Below, piece by piece: positions 15,610 through 23,349 of a stretch of 64,000 nucleotides of DNA. The stretch spans positions 112,268 through 176,267 of the IMG/VR virus record IMGVR_UViG_3300028840_003497; one strand, given 5' to 3'. A model generated the notes under the pieces. That model saw only the letters and a list, made by a program, of their open reading frames with translations. It was not told the origin of the DNA and searched no databases. Origin of the DNA: a virus. Numbering within the stretch: position 1 is the first letter of the stretch; every line of letters starts with the position of its first letter. The translations under genes were made by a program, and so were the position numbers.

Positions 15610-16716
15610 CTACATTGACCTGACACATCGAACCTTCTTAGTAACCAAAAGATTATAGTTTAGACTAGTCAAACCAGTCTCGAAATCCATCATATTACTC
15701 GTGCCCCCATCCATCCAGTATGTCCCTGTATCCATGCCAAACAACTCTCCGCAATCACTCCCAGTACATGATCCACACTCATACTGACCACCAACCGGAA
15801 TATGTGTGCATTGTAATACACCCCACAAACGATGAAACAAGTGATACATCTCATTAGATTTAGGAACTCTCCACCCGGTAACACCACCCATATTCAAACC
15901 GGCACAATATGATTCTACCGCATTCCTATTCATCTCAATCGGAGAAGGAGGATCCTGCCAACACAAATCCGGCCAACTTTCTGGGTAGTCTTGATGATAC
16001 CCGTCTATCCTATCCATGAACCGTCCCCCCGCACAGTCTAGGTCGTCTCCCGTGCCGCCATCACTATCCGTGTCCGTGTCCGTATCGGCATCAGAGTCTG
16101 CGTCACCACCTCCAGAGATGTCGCAACAAAAGTCAGTACCAGGACAAATCTGCTCAGGATGTTCAATGCCTTGCGATACGCACCAAGCTTGACTCGGTCC
16201 ACAAAAGTACTCACAAGGAACGTCGGTGTCACTATCGGAATCGGAATCGGTATCCGCATCTGAATCAGAGTCGCTGTCGGAGTCACTATCGGTATCAACA
16301 TCTAGATCCATCCCTCCGTCTTCTTCACCCCCTGCGTCCTCACAACCCGCTTCCACGTCCGTCTCCCACTCCGTAGAAGTGTCCCCACCATCGGTATACC
16401 CTGTCTCAGTGTCTTCCTCCGTGTCGCTATCCGTGTCCGTGTCGGTATCGGTGTCTGCATCCAGATCACCATCCGAATCACTATCACTATCAGTATCGCC
16501 GTCAATATCAGTGTCGCCATCTCCATCTCCATCTCCATCAGAGTCCGTGTCACTATCCGTGTCGGAATCGGTATCCGCGTCGGTGTCTAGATCAACACCG
16601 GCATCCTCCATGCCGCTCTCGTTAGACTGCCAGACGCCTCCATCTCCAACGTCAAAACTGCCACCATCTCTGCCGCATGCCGAAATCAAAATCGCAATTA
16701 AAAACAACCGCCTCAT
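15610..16716 (-). CDS. Surface lipoprotein with Asp-Ser/Thr repeats and DUF1566-like C-terminus
   Basis: 368 aa. Signal peptide with lipobox ISAC (lipidated Cys14). Residues about 37-190 are mostly D-S/T/G-D repeats (DTDSDSDSD style), interrupted by a Cys-rich island (CEYFCGPSQAWC ... CPGTDFCC). The last ~125 residues contain GWRVPKSNEMYHLF, GTYWMDGG and VRCVRSM, the DUF1566/Lcl pattern. This architecture is characteristic of Myxococcota surface lipoproteins, so the gene was probably gained from such a host. Monocistronic with its own promoter; could alter the infected cell surface (inference). Confidence 0.85.
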   Translation of the reverse strand: MRRLFLIAILISACGRDGGSFDVGDGGVWQSNESGMEDAGVDLDTDADTDSDTDSDTDSDGDGDGDGDTDIDGDTDSDSDSDGDLDADTDTDTDTDSDTEEDTETGYTDGGDTSTEWETDVEAGCEDAGGEEDGGMDLDVDTDSDSDSDSDSDADTDSDSDSDTDVPCEYFCGPSQAWCVSQGIEHPEQICPGTDFCCDISGGGDADSDADTDTDTDSDGGTGDDLDCAGGRFMDRIDGYHQDYPESWPDLCWQDPPSPIEMNRNAVESYCAGLNMGGVTGWRVPKSNEMYHLFHRLWGVLQCTHIPVGGQYECGSCTGSDCGELFGMDTGTYWMDGGTSNMMDFETGLTSLNYNLLVTKKVRCVRSM

Positions 16717-16727
16717 CGTCACCTCCT

Positions 16728-16790
16728 TGGACATGTTTGGAAAAATGTCCATCCTGTAACAATGATTAAGCTATTAAGTTAGTTTGTCAA
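16728..16790 (-). promoter_or_regulatory. Promoter with 5'-UTR hairpin of the lipoprotein gene
   Basis: TTGACA (16785-16790) followed by AACTA, 16 nt, TAATCA (16763-16768). A TGGACA/TGTCCA hairpin (16728-16751) lies directly before AAGGAGG. Confidence 0.75.
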
Positions 16791-16804
16791 CTATCTTTAG
16801 AGAA

Positions 16805-17227
16805 TTAGCGAGCGGCTGCTGGCTTCTTACCACTGGAACGCCGTCGCTTCTTGCTTGCTGTCCGATTTTCATTCCTGGCCGGATTCATGGCATTTGGTCG
16901 GTTCTTTTTCTTAGGAGGAGCCATCCGCCACCCCTTCCTTCCGATCATCGTGTATCTGTATCTATTCCGCAGACGCTCCCACACGAATTTACCCTTGCTC
17001 TTCGCGTAATAGAGCTGCATATAAATGCGCTTTTCAACGTTGAAATATTTGTAAACCGGACCTGGAACCTGGGATCGTTTGCTCTTGCTCTCCTGCCAAA
17101 AACGGACAAAGAGCGTCATTGTCGGCTCATCGTACCCAATAGAATGAACATTCGAACTACTAAAATCCGAGTCCATCACTGGAAGGGTTTTCATTATAGC
17201 CTGCTTCTGTTCAATTAACTCACGCAT
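16805..17227 (-). CDS. KTSC domain protein with basic tail
   Basis: 140 aa. VHSIGYDEPTMTLFVRFW ... GPVYKYFNV ... YYAKSKGKFVWERLRNRYRY contains the KTSC signature (here SKGK), a small domain found in phage and bacterial proteins and linked to nucleic-acid processes. The C-terminal ~35 residues are Lys/Arg/Pro/Ala-rich, likely nucleic-acid binding. The start could also be 17194; SDs are weak for both. Confidence 0.75.
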   Translation of the reverse strand: MRELIEQKQAIMKTLPVMDSDFSSSNVHSIGYDEPTMTLFVRFWQESKSKRSQVPGPVYKYFNVEKRIYMQLYYAKSKGKFVWERLRNRYRYTMIGRKGWRMAPPKKKNRPNAMNPARNENRTASKKRRRSSGKKPAAAR

Positions 17228-17307
17228 TGCTCCGAAAATGATCCTATCAAAAGCAACCAATAATCACAAGAAAAAGAACCATTCAATACGTCTGCTTATA
17301 CTGGCCG

Positions 17308-17335
17308 AGGAGGGTCGGCCTAACCATACCCTCCT
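17308..17335. terminator. Possible bidirectional hairpin after the 17360 gene
   Basis: Perfect 8-bp inverted repeat AGGAGGGT/ACCCTCCT with a 12-nt loop, located between the 17360-17878 stop codon and the KTSC gene. No immediate T-run, so it may be a pause site or mRNA stabiliser rather than a full intrinsic terminator. Confidence 0.45.
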
Positions 17336-17359
17336 GGATGGGTGGGAATGTTGGGATTG

Positions 17360-17878
17360 CTATGCTGTCTCGATCTCTGGCTCCTCGTCCGCTACGACAC
17401 CGATCTCGATGTCCGCCGGTGTGGCCGCCTCGATCTCCGAGACGTTGCCCTTCCAGGTAACCTTGCCCTTGCTCGGGATACGTGGGAGGCTGTTTTTAAA
17501 CTCCGAAAAAATGGCTTTGATCTTGCCGTCGGGGTCGATCTCCTCGACCTTGGCCTTGCGAGCAGCCTTGGCCTCCTCTTTATCCTCGTCGCTCCCCGTC
17601 CAGTCGACGAGGTAGTCGCTGGCAACCTTCTCGATCAGCTTGGTAGCCGCGTCTCGCGTGATACCAGCGTGGTGGAGGACCATCGTCAGGAAGTCTGCAT
17701 TGAGGATCGAAGCAGTCGGCGCGATTTCATGGGCCTCGCCGATCTTCATCGTCCCTGTTATATGGACCGTGGTGTCGATCTCATACTCGCCCGGGTTCAA
17801 AGCCTCGCGTGCTTCTTTGGCGACCTTGCTTCTCCCGCTGACGAGCTTCGTGATTGCGATTGTTGTTGCGTTTTTCAT
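17360..17878 (-). CDS. Hypothetical protein, 172 aa
   Basis: Begins MKNATTIAITKLV with SD GGGAGG after the promoter/hairpin at 17892-17965. N-terminal helix, then beta-rich region with GEYEIDTTVHITGTM, and an acidic C-terminus (VADEEPEIETA). No membrane segment. Probably an abundant cytoplasmic phage protein given its strong promoter and SD. No family recognised. Confidence 0.7.
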   Translation of the reverse strand: MKNATTIAITKLVSGRSKVAKEAREALNPGEYEIDTTVHITGTMKIGEAHEIAPTASILNADFLTMVLHHAGITRDAATKLIEKVASDYLVDWTGSDEDKEEAKAARKAKVEEIDPDGKIKAIFSEFKNSLPRIPSKGKVTWKGNVSEIEAATPADIEIGVVADEEPEIETA

Positions 17879-17891
17879 CTTGTAACCTCCC

Positions 17892-17965
17892 GCCAGGATC
17901 TTCCTGGCCATCTTGGTTTCCCCTGCTAACATCTACATCATGCTCACTGCCGAGGCGTTTGTCAA
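17892..17965 (-). promoter_or_regulatory. Promoter with 5'-UTR hairpin
   Basis: TTGACA (17960-17965) followed by AACGC; the -10 is CATGAT (17937-17942, spacer 17) or TGATGT (17935-17940). Hairpin GCCAGG/CCTGGC (17892-17908) directly precedes GGGAGG. Confidence 0.75.
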
Positions 17966-18027
17966 CCTAATAACCCGACAATTCGTCGACTCATTCCAGG
18001 TCTGAATAGACTTGAGTTTTCGGGTGT

Positions 18028-18642
18028 TTACAGGCGAATCATGGACACCATGCGGAATGATTTAGATTTCTTTCTCCTCTTCCACCATTTGATCGCAACC
18101 TTAGACGTGCCAGTGATGACACCACCACGCTTCACGACCTTCCCAGCGATGATCAAATGCTTCTCGGCAATACGCCGATCAGCCTTTCCTATTGAGTAGC
18201 TCTTGAGAATGTTAGCGAGGCTCTTCGGAGGCAGAAGCTTGCCGGTGAAAAAGAAGAACATCTCCATTGTCGCCCGGTACGCATCAGCCTCGTAGTAAGC
18301 CCGGCTCGCATCGCTCGTGAGATACTTCATCGGCTGACTCGGATCGCGGTCGGCCTGGACAACATGCTGACACTCGTGAACACACGTTGCGATCTGATTA
18401 ATCAGCTGCGCCTGGGATCCATCCCCGATCTCGAACGGAACGTATACGCATCTCCACCCGCCGACAATGACCGTCGTCGTGTAGCTTCTCAGAAAGTCAT
18501 CCTTGGTCTGAACACCCATCAGGTCGAGCGCCCACCCAATGGCCCTCATCTCCTGAGCATCGCCCTTCTGCACGATCTTAAAATCGTATTTCTTGGCCAT
18601 ATACTTCCAAAAAGACTCGACATCTTTTCCTGTCACTTTCAT
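18028..18642 (-). CDS. Zincin-type metallopeptidase-like protein
   Basis: 204 aa. CVHECQHVVQ contains HEXXH (His-Glu-Cys-Gln-His), and AYYEADAYRATM downstream offers the third Glu ligand, the gluzincin arrangement. No signal peptide, so likely cytoplasmic. The C-terminal ~45 residues are Lys/Arg-rich. Stop of the lipoprotein gene overlaps its ATG. Substrate unknown. Confidence 0.75.
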   Translation of the reverse strand: MKVTGKDVESFWKYMAKKYDFKIVQKGDAQEMRAIGWALDLMGVQTKDDFLRSYTTTVIVGGWRCVYVPFEIGDGSQAQLINQIATCVHECQHVVQADRDPSQPMKYLTSDASRAYYEADAYRATMEMFFFFTGKLLPPKSLANILKSYSIGKADRRIAEKHLIIAGKVVKRGGVITGTSKVAIKWWKRRKKSKSFRMVSMIRL

Positions 18643-18938
18643 CAGTTACCTCCATCCCCGGCATCCGGATCGCCAGCACACTCATCCGCCGGGAGGCACG
18701 AGTGAAGTCCGTCATCTGGATCGACGCAACACGTCCATTCTATCCCAATACCAAAATCCTCGATCTCTCCGCAGTCTGCTTCTATTTCCCAGTCTGTTTC
18801 CGTGTTGCAAATCTCGACACTATCACCATTGCATCTGGTTGCATCTGATTCACATCCATCATGACACCCTGAGATCGTCACAACCAACACGAAAATGAGA
18901 CCAACCAAAACAAACACTTCTCTCATCACATTTTTCAT
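18642..18938 (-). CDS. Cys-rich lipoprotein, 98 aa
   Basis: Signal peptide with hydrophobic VFVLVGLIFVLVVTISGC; lipobox ISGC. The mature part has DATRCNGDSVEICN ... DC ... CCVDPDDG ... CLPADEC, a disulfide-rich pattern common in myxobacterial lipoproteins, and ends GDPDAGDGGN. Follows the MT-A70 gene; one copy of the 16-mer repeat lies just before its start. A second lipoprotein of host-like character. Confidence 0.75.
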   Translation of the reverse strand: MKNVMREVFVLVGLIFVLVVTISGCHDGCESDATRCNGDSVEICNTETDWEIEADCGEIEDFGIGIEWTCCVDPDDGLHSCLPADECAGDPDAGDGGN

Positions 18939-18954
18939 TGCACAACCCATTTCT

Positions 18955-18970
18955 ACGAACTCAAGTTCGC
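18955..18970 (-). repeat. 16-mer repeat GCGAACTTGAGTTCGT, copy 1
   Basis: Exact 16-mer (reads on the - strand) with an internal CGAACT/AGTTCG inverted repeat. It contains the stop codon of the MT-A70 gene (CGA ACT TGA). One of five exact copies in the window. Confidence 0.85.
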
Positions 18971-19554
18971 TTCTTTAATACCGACAAACCGCTCCTAGCC
19001 GGTGCAGCCTCTTCAATATAATCCCGAATGTCTTTTTCGTCCAGTTCGAGACCTGTCTGATCCCAGCCTGGACATTTATCTCTGGCAAATATCTCCACCC
19101 TCGGAATATCTCCAAACAGATCCACAATCCGATTCCGAACTTCTGGAGGTTTAGCCGAGTGCCGAATCATCGGAGACATGACAACCGAATGCACACTGGC
19201 CGACTTACGCTCCAGCTTACCCTTCAGTCCAAGCAAAACAAATTCACAATTACTACGCGAATAATGCCCCATCCCAGTAAACAAACCACCCGACTTGCTA
19301 TTAGTCTTCACCCAAACAAAAACAACCCCCTTGTAGTCAAACCCCCAGTTCTGCAGCAGACGAATACCGTTCAGCATAAACGGGCCTGTTACCCACAAAA
19401 AATGAGCGCAATTTTCAGCGGCCAGATCCCCCACGCGCAACAACATCAAATCTCTCATGCTCAATGTTGCATAGTGATGATCGGCTCCCCTCTTGCCACC
19501 TTTGTCCGAGTAAGACCAAGGGCAATCACTCAATATCACGTTGAACTTTCCCAA
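18961..19554 (-). CDS. MT-A70-like adenine methyltransferase
   Basis: About 197 aa. NVILSDCPWSYSDKGG has the catalytic DPPW motif in the variant form DCPW, followed by HHYATLSMRDLMLL, FLWVTGPFM and WVKTNSKSG...GMGHYSRSNCEFVLLG, the conserved MT-A70 order. Expected to make N6-methyladenine, probably on phage DNA against restriction. Start uncertain: TTG at 19554 has an AAGGGTGG SD and fits the domain; a longer form would start at TTG 19596 inside the previous gene. Confidence 0.82.
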   Translation of the reverse strand: MGKFNVILSDCPWSYSDKGGKRGADHHYATLSMRDLMLLRVGDLAAENCAHFLWVTGPFMLNGIRLLQNWGFDYKGVVFVWVKTNSKSGGLFTGMGHYSRSNCEFVLLGLKGKLERKSASVHSVVMSPMIRHSAKPPEVRNRIVDLFGDIPRVEIFARDKCPGWDQTGLELDEKDIRDYIEEAAPARSGLSVLKKRT

Positions 19555-19555
19555 C

Positions 19556-19750
19556 TCAGATCCACCCTTTCTTCTCGGCCCACGAGGAATAGACAATCAA
19601 AGTCCCATCATGTCCTTTACCGTAAACCTCGGAATCGTCATGGATCGCAAACTTCGGAACCCATTCTGGTTCGTCAAAATCTGGAGCCTCAACCAGGATA
19701 GCCTTACCACTGTCACGGATAACCTCCGCACTCTCAATCTCGTGTATCAT
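19556..19750 (-). CDS. Hypothetical protein, 64 aa
   Basis: Begins MIHEIESAEVIRDSG; small beta-rich protein with an EPEWVPKF motif. ATG has GGAGGG 8 nt upstream. It ends next to the MT-A70 gene start. Function unknown. Confidence 0.65.
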   Translation of the reverse strand: MIHEIESAEVIRDSGKAILVEAPDFDEPEWVPKFAIHDDSEVYGKGHDGTLIVYSSWAEKKGWI

Positions 19751-19772
19751 TCGAATAACCCTCCGGCATTGA

Positions 19773-19937
19773 TCATTTCTTAATCTTTCTCACCGCGAAT
19801 CGACTCGTCAACACACGGTACCTGTCCTCAAATTCAACGAGGATGCTGTTCATCTTCCCACGAGCAAGCACCCGACACTTCTGGCCCTTGCGATCTCCCA
19901 ACTTGGCCCTCCAGAACCATACATACGGATACTCCAT
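19773..19937 (-). CDS. Small basic protein, 54 aa
   Basis: Reads MEYPYVWFWRAKLGDRKGQK, continuing with CRVLARGKMNSILVEFED and ending RKIKK. Start overlaps the upstream stop (TGATG). Basic, beta-rich, resembles an SH3-like small barrel (inference). Its place in the coupled gene chain supports it as real. Confidence 0.65.
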   Translation of the reverse strand: MEYPYVWFWRAKLGDRKGQKCRVLARGKMNSILVEFEDRYRVLTSRFAVRKIKK

Positions 19938-20212
19938 CAGACCGCTGTTTTTTTCGCTTTGATTTCTCTATCCGCCATAAAATTCTTCATATACCTCCTC
20001 GATGCTGCCTTGGCACCCATCGCTGTGGGAGATCTCACAAACAACCGAGCACTACTATCCGAATCGATAAACAACATACTAGAACGTTGAATATCCGGAT
20101 ATGGATCATCGTAGATCTCGCGCGGCAATTTTACCGTTCCATCCACAAGGTTACAAACGATACAGAACCAAGGGTCGAGCTTCTTGTTTTGCAGCTTCGA
20201 AAACGTGCCCAT
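19937..20212 (-). CDS. Hypothetical protein, 91 aa
   Basis: Starts MGTFSKLQNKKLDPWFC with GGAGG upstream, overlapping the end of the ASCH gene by no more than a few bases. Contains CIVC, and a Lys-rich C-terminus. Function unknown. Confidence 0.65.
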   Translation of the reverse strand: MGTFSKLQNKKLDPWFCIVCNLVDGTVKLPREIYDDPYPDIQRSSMLFIDSDSSARLFVRSPTAMGAKAASRRYMKNFMADREIKAKKTAV

Positions 20213-20213
20213 A

Positions 20214-20780
20214 TCACACTCTGCCTCCACGTGACTTTTCCAACAAAAACTGCTGAATTGTCATTTCTAATTCCTGATTAGTATTAACCTTCCAGAGCCG
20301 TTGTTTCCCTTTCGCCGGAATCGGACTAGGGAATATTGACACGTCCGAAAGATGCCAGTGAGCCATGCCAGGAACTCCCCATCTGGGAAAATCGTCATGT
20401 TCCACTTTCTCTATTACAGCCGTTCCAACAATAGCCCCCTTCACCAGCCTTTTACATTGAGGCGACAATTCCCGATCATCATCCAGCAAGTACATCTCGC
20501 ACACACCGCCCAGAGAGTTGTTCGTCGGAATAAATGACATGTAGTCCATGTATTCACCGAACATCCATCCCCAGCCTTCACGAGACGCCATGTTGCCAAC
20601 GGACTTCAGCCCGGACCTCATCGCAGACATTCCTGGTCTACCCCCCACATGCGCGCCCGCATGTAACGCAATCCTCTCCCCAATAAAACCAGCAGGAGGA
20701 GTCCAGCTTCGATTCTCCACGGTCTTCCCCAAATACTGAATCGCCCATATCCACTCCGGCCAGATCGTAAGCGCTCTCAT
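20214..20780 (-). CDS. ASCH/PUA-like domain protein
   Basis: 188 aa. LTIWPEWIWAIQYLGKTVENRSW, then IGERIALHAGA, then AIVGTAVIEKVE, match ASCH-type domains (PUA-like RNA- or nucleobase-binding fold with G-K-x-x-E-N-R and HAG motifs). A loop insertion of about 60 residues lies between the HAG strand and AIVG. Some ASCH proteins are cytidine-derivative amidohydrolases. Coupled by ATGA to a 20-aa mini gene. Confidence 0.75.
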   Translation of the reverse strand: MRALTIWPEWIWAIQYLGKTVENRSWTPPAGFIGERIALHAGAHVGGRPGMSAMRSGLKSVGNMASREGWGWMFGEYMDYMSFIPTNNSLGGVCEMYLLDDDRELSPQCKRLVKGAIVGTAVIEKVEHDDFPRWGVPGMAHWHLSDVSIFPSPIPAKGKQRLWKVNTNQELEMTIQQFLLEKSRGGRV

Positions 20781-20839
20781 TCGGCACCTCTATCCACATG
20801 TTCTCCATCTTTCAAATTTTTCAGATTATTATCGTCCAT
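20777..20839 (-). CDS. 20-aa coupled mini-ORF
   Basis: MDDNNLKNLKDGEHVDRGAE: start overlaps the upstream stop (TGATG) and stop overlaps the ASCH start (ATGA). It exactly fills the gap between two genes, so it is likely translated, acting at least as a coupling device. Confidence 0.5.
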   Translation of the reverse strand: MDDNNLKNLKDGEHVDRGAE

Positions 20840-21147
20840 CAGTTTGCTCTCACTCTGAGCGCCTCATTGACGCAACTCCCCGCCATCTTTTTCCAGGCGT
20901 CACGGTCCCGTTCCGAGCAGTCGAGTGCGTGCTCGATCTCCGGGCACGTCCTCGACATCTGGCATGAGTGCAGGTCTGCCTGACACTTGTCGGACACATC
21001 TCCAGCGGCGTACTCATACACACGCGCAGCATCCAGCTGGTCCCTCAACTCGTCCCTCTGACGAACCGCGAAGAACGCGAGCACCGACTCCACACAGAGC
21101 ATTATCGAAACAACTAGCAACATCCACCACGGAACACATCTTTTCAT
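20839..21147 (-). CDS. Cys-rich signal-anchored protein, 102 aa
   Basis: N-terminal membrane helix (about residues 8-28, WWMLLVVSIMLCVESVLAFF) then a charged region with five Cys (DKCQADLHSCQM ... TCPEIEHALDC ... SC), likely disulfide-bonded outside the cytoplasm. SD GGGAG. Coiled-coil tendency and size resemble spanin components, but no proof. Confidence 0.65.
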   Translation of the reverse strand: MKRCVPWWMLLVVSIMLCVESVLAFFAVRQRDELRDQLDAARVYEYAAGDVSDKCQADLHSCQMSRTCPEIEHALDCSERDRDAWKKMAGSCVNEALRVRAN

Positions 21148-21151
21148 TCAT

Positions 21152-21700
21152 TCACTCCCAAGGGCAATCCACCTGTTTCACCCAGTCATTCCTCTGCAGA
21201 TCCCATTGCAAACTTGCCGTCCCGAGGAAAGTAGGACTCCCTCCCGGAGCAACAGATGCCGGGTCCATATCCATGAATTCTTTATACATGCCTTCGCATC
21301 GCTGTAGGTATGTTGCCATAAATTCCGAGCAAAACAACTCACCTTTTTTGTGTAGCGGATTCACAATCCTTCTTCCAAATACACGCCACATGTAAAGCTT
21401 AGCCAAGAACCCAGCAACGCCATCCCAATCGTACTTATCTCCAACGAGATACCTGACACGAGACATGCCACTGGCCAGGTCCAACTTGAAGAAATCGTAG
21501 CACTCCACGTAGCTGTACTCGACTCGCTCAGCCGGGATCTTTACGACACCGCGTTCGTCAACCTGGACCGCCCACCAACCACCCCATTCACCCGAGGTAT
21601 ACGCTAGGAACGCGTGGTTTACATTGCTGCGAGTAATCTTCCGGATCGCCTTTCCGTACCACTTGTCAGAAGCTGACAAACATACAAGAACTTTGCTCAT
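21152..21700 (-). CDS. NlpC/P60-like (YiiX/YaeF-type) cysteine amidase
   Basis: 182 aa. VNHAFLAYTSGEWGGWWAVQV (catalytic His with the permuted order), KKGELFCSEFMATYLQR (catalytic Cys) and a DPASVAPGGSPTF closing segment are typical of the permuted papain-fold YiiX group, which cleaves amide or acyl-ester bonds. No signal peptide. SD GAGGAA. Expected to act in the cytoplasm or in the virion; substrate unknown. Confidence 0.75.
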   Translation of the reverse strand: MSKVLVCLSASDKWYGKAIRKITRSNVNHAFLAYTSGEWGGWWAVQVDERGVVKIPAERVEYSYVECYDFFKLDLASGMSRVRYLVGDKYDWDGVAGFLAKLYMWRVFGRRIVNPLHKKGELFCSEFMATYLQRCEGMYKEFMDMDPASVAPGGSPTFLGTASLQWDLQRNDWVKQVDCPWE

Positions 21701-21701
21701 T

Positions 21702-21920
21702 CTATTCCTCCTGGTTGATCGCCTTCAGAAGAGCCTGATAAGCGATATTGAAGTTCTTGTGACGAGCTACTTGGCCTCCAATATAGTCGTCACAGATCTC
21801 CATTTTACCAGTTGGAATATGGGTAAGTCTAACGAAACAACTCTCGTCACAAAGATTACTCGAAGGGCGACACCATTCGATCTTCAGATCCTTATCTGGA
21901 ATACGCTCAGACGAGATCAT
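21702..21920 (-). CDS. Release-factor-like (RF-1 domain) small protein, 72 aa
   Basis: KIEWCRPSSN ... SCFVRLTHIPTGKMEICDD ... GGQVARHKNFNIAYQALLKAI resembles the peptidyl-hydrolase domain of release factors and PrfH/ArfB proteins ('VR..H.PTG......R.q..N...A...L'). The canonical GGQ loop before the first strand is missing; a GGQ occurs later, in the 'RSQ' position. Strong GAGGAGG SD. Could be a ribosome-rescue or translation-modulating factor; activity doubtful without the canonical loop. Confidence 0.65.
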   Translation of the reverse strand: MISSERIPDKDLKIEWCRPSSNLCDESCFVRLTHIPTGKMEICDDYIGGQVARHKNFNIAYQALLKAINQEE

Positions 21921-21978
21921 TCTCCAACCTCCTCTGCAACTCCGGAACCTCGACCCACCCGTGACCGCGCATGAACTC

Positions 21979-22506
21979 TCATCTCTCATTCCATTTCCGC
22001 CAGCAGGCCACGCATAGATGATTCGTCTCGCCACTAACTATCTTATCTATCAGTTCTTTGAGAGCGTCAGGATTAGACTCAAACCTGAACATTATTCCGT
22101 GGCTGATATGGCGTGTCACATGATCCCCGCAGTCTGGACACTTCCATCCTATCGAATATCCACCATCCCCTGCGCGACCTGTCTCGATCTCATTCAGCTT
22201 CTCCTTCGGACCGGTCCACCCAAAAGGCCACTCGTCATGGATTATTTCCTCCTCACGACCGGCCCTATCGCGAACATGCCTCTTAAATCGCGCAAGCCCT
22301 TTCCGAGACACCCGATCCGCCATGTCAGCCATGCTGGTTGGCATCGCAGATCGGCCCAATTCGCGCCTGCGATCTTCCTCGGAACGAACCTTCCACTCGA
22401 TTTCCCGGATCCGGGCCATCGCACTTTTGCGCTCGTTCTCCGGAGTTTTAGGATGATCAGCGAGCGAACGAAGCGCCGACAATTTCTGACGTGTCGCTCG
22501 CCTCAA
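21979..22506 (-). CDS. DUF2786-like helical plus zinc-ribbon protein
   Basis: 175 aa. The N-terminal segment ALRSLADHPKTPENERKSAM is like the DUF2786 helix-hairpin; the C-terminal CPDCG ... CVACW forms a zinc ribbon. Start is TTG, overlapping the upstream stop (TTGA), with AGGAG SD. A related 'DHP-x-T-x2-NER' motif occurs in the 36758-37330 protein. Possible nucleic-acid binding; function unknown. Confidence 0.65.
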   Translation of the reverse strand: MRRATRQKLSALRSLADHPKTPENERKSAMARIREIEWKVRSEEDRRRELGRSAMPTSMADMADRVSRKGLARFKRHVRDRAGREEEIIHDEWPFGWTGPKEKLNEIETGRAGDGGYSIGWKCPDCGDHVTRHISHGIMFRFESNPDALKELIDKIVSGETNHLCVACWRKWNER

Positions 22507-23069
22507 GGCTCCTCTTTCTCCAAATCAATACCGGCCACTTCAAGAACCGAATCAACAAAAATGCTCATCGCCGCATCAAATACATCTTCTGACAGTTTGT
22601 ATTCGCCACGGCCAAGCCAGTAGTCAGACCCACGCTGGTCGAGAAAATCCACCCGTCGATCGATCATTGTCCGATTCGTAAATTTAGGCCAATTTTGTTC
22701 CAACATGAGAACTGTCTCTATCATTTCATCATCTATCCGACGCACGGCCCCATTCTCACCCTTGGCATAGATCGGAAACGTAACCTCATGCTGCTCCTCC
22801 TTACCATCTACCCCGATTACCCGAACCATCACCGGATCAGGCTCCAGATTCAACTCCAGCGCCTCTAGTGTGCCAGCCAGTTCGCCCTGCAACCTCTTGG
22901 CCCGATCCAAACAGCCTCGCCGATCTTCAGGGCTTAGATTCGCACACACGGCCTCTCCCAGAGCACCCTTCGCCGCATCAAGAACCCGGCTCAAACGCTC
23001 CAGATCTATTGTTTTGTCCTGGGGCTCTTCTTCGGTACCAGGCATCGGAACCACTTTTTCATCAACCAT
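22503..23069 (-). CDS. Hypothetical protein, 188 aa
   Basis: Starts MVDEKVVPMPGTEEEPQDK with AGGAG SD. Helical and acidic, with a central beta region. No membrane segment or clear motif. Follows and overlaps the 23071 gene's stop region; precedes the zinc-ribbon gene with a TTGA overlap. Confidence 0.6.
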   Translation of the reverse strand: MVDEKVVPMPGTEEEPQDKTIDLERLSRVLDAAKGALGEAVCANLSPEDRRGCLDRAKRLQGELAGTLEALELNLEPDPVMVRVIGVDGKEEQHEVTFPIYAKGENGAVRRIDDEMIETVLMLEQNWPKFTNRTMIDRRVDFLDQRGSDYWLGRGEYKLSEDVFDAAMSIFVDSVLEVAGIDLEKEEP

Positions 23070-23070
23070 A

Positions 23071-23337
23071 TCAATCTCCTGTCTGCGATGAAGCGAGGAC
23101 GATTCCACTCTTCAGGCCGACCCATTTTACATCCACATCAACACCCGTGGAGATCGCCCTCGCAATACCCTCGGATTGAAAATGTGATATAGCCATATTC
23201 ATCTGAAAACGATCCAGATCAGACGCCTTCTCCGGACTCATCATTTTGACCTCTTCGTACAATTTAATCGCTCGCGCGGAAACATTCTCTAAGATCTCCA
23301 TGTAAGCCGCATCCGCATATTCGGTTTTGAATTTCAT
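23071..23337 (-). CDS. Hypothetical helical protein, 88 aa
   Basis: MKFKTEYADAAYMEIL..., helical, with a short beta C-terminus. Its weak SD may depend on translation of the upstream membrane protein. Function unknown. Confidence 0.6.
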   Translation of the reverse strand: MKFKTEYADAAYMEILENVSARAIKLYEEVKMMSPEKASDLDRFQMNMAISHFQSEGIARAISTGVDVDVKWVGLKSGIVLASSQTGD

Positions 23338-23349
23338 ATTAATTCTTTT

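Noticed and set aside
16226-16759. Ser/Val/Glu repeat frame on the + strand
   Set aside because: It is the antisense reading of the Asp-Ser repeat lipoprotein gene, whose lipobox, SD and promoter show the real strand.
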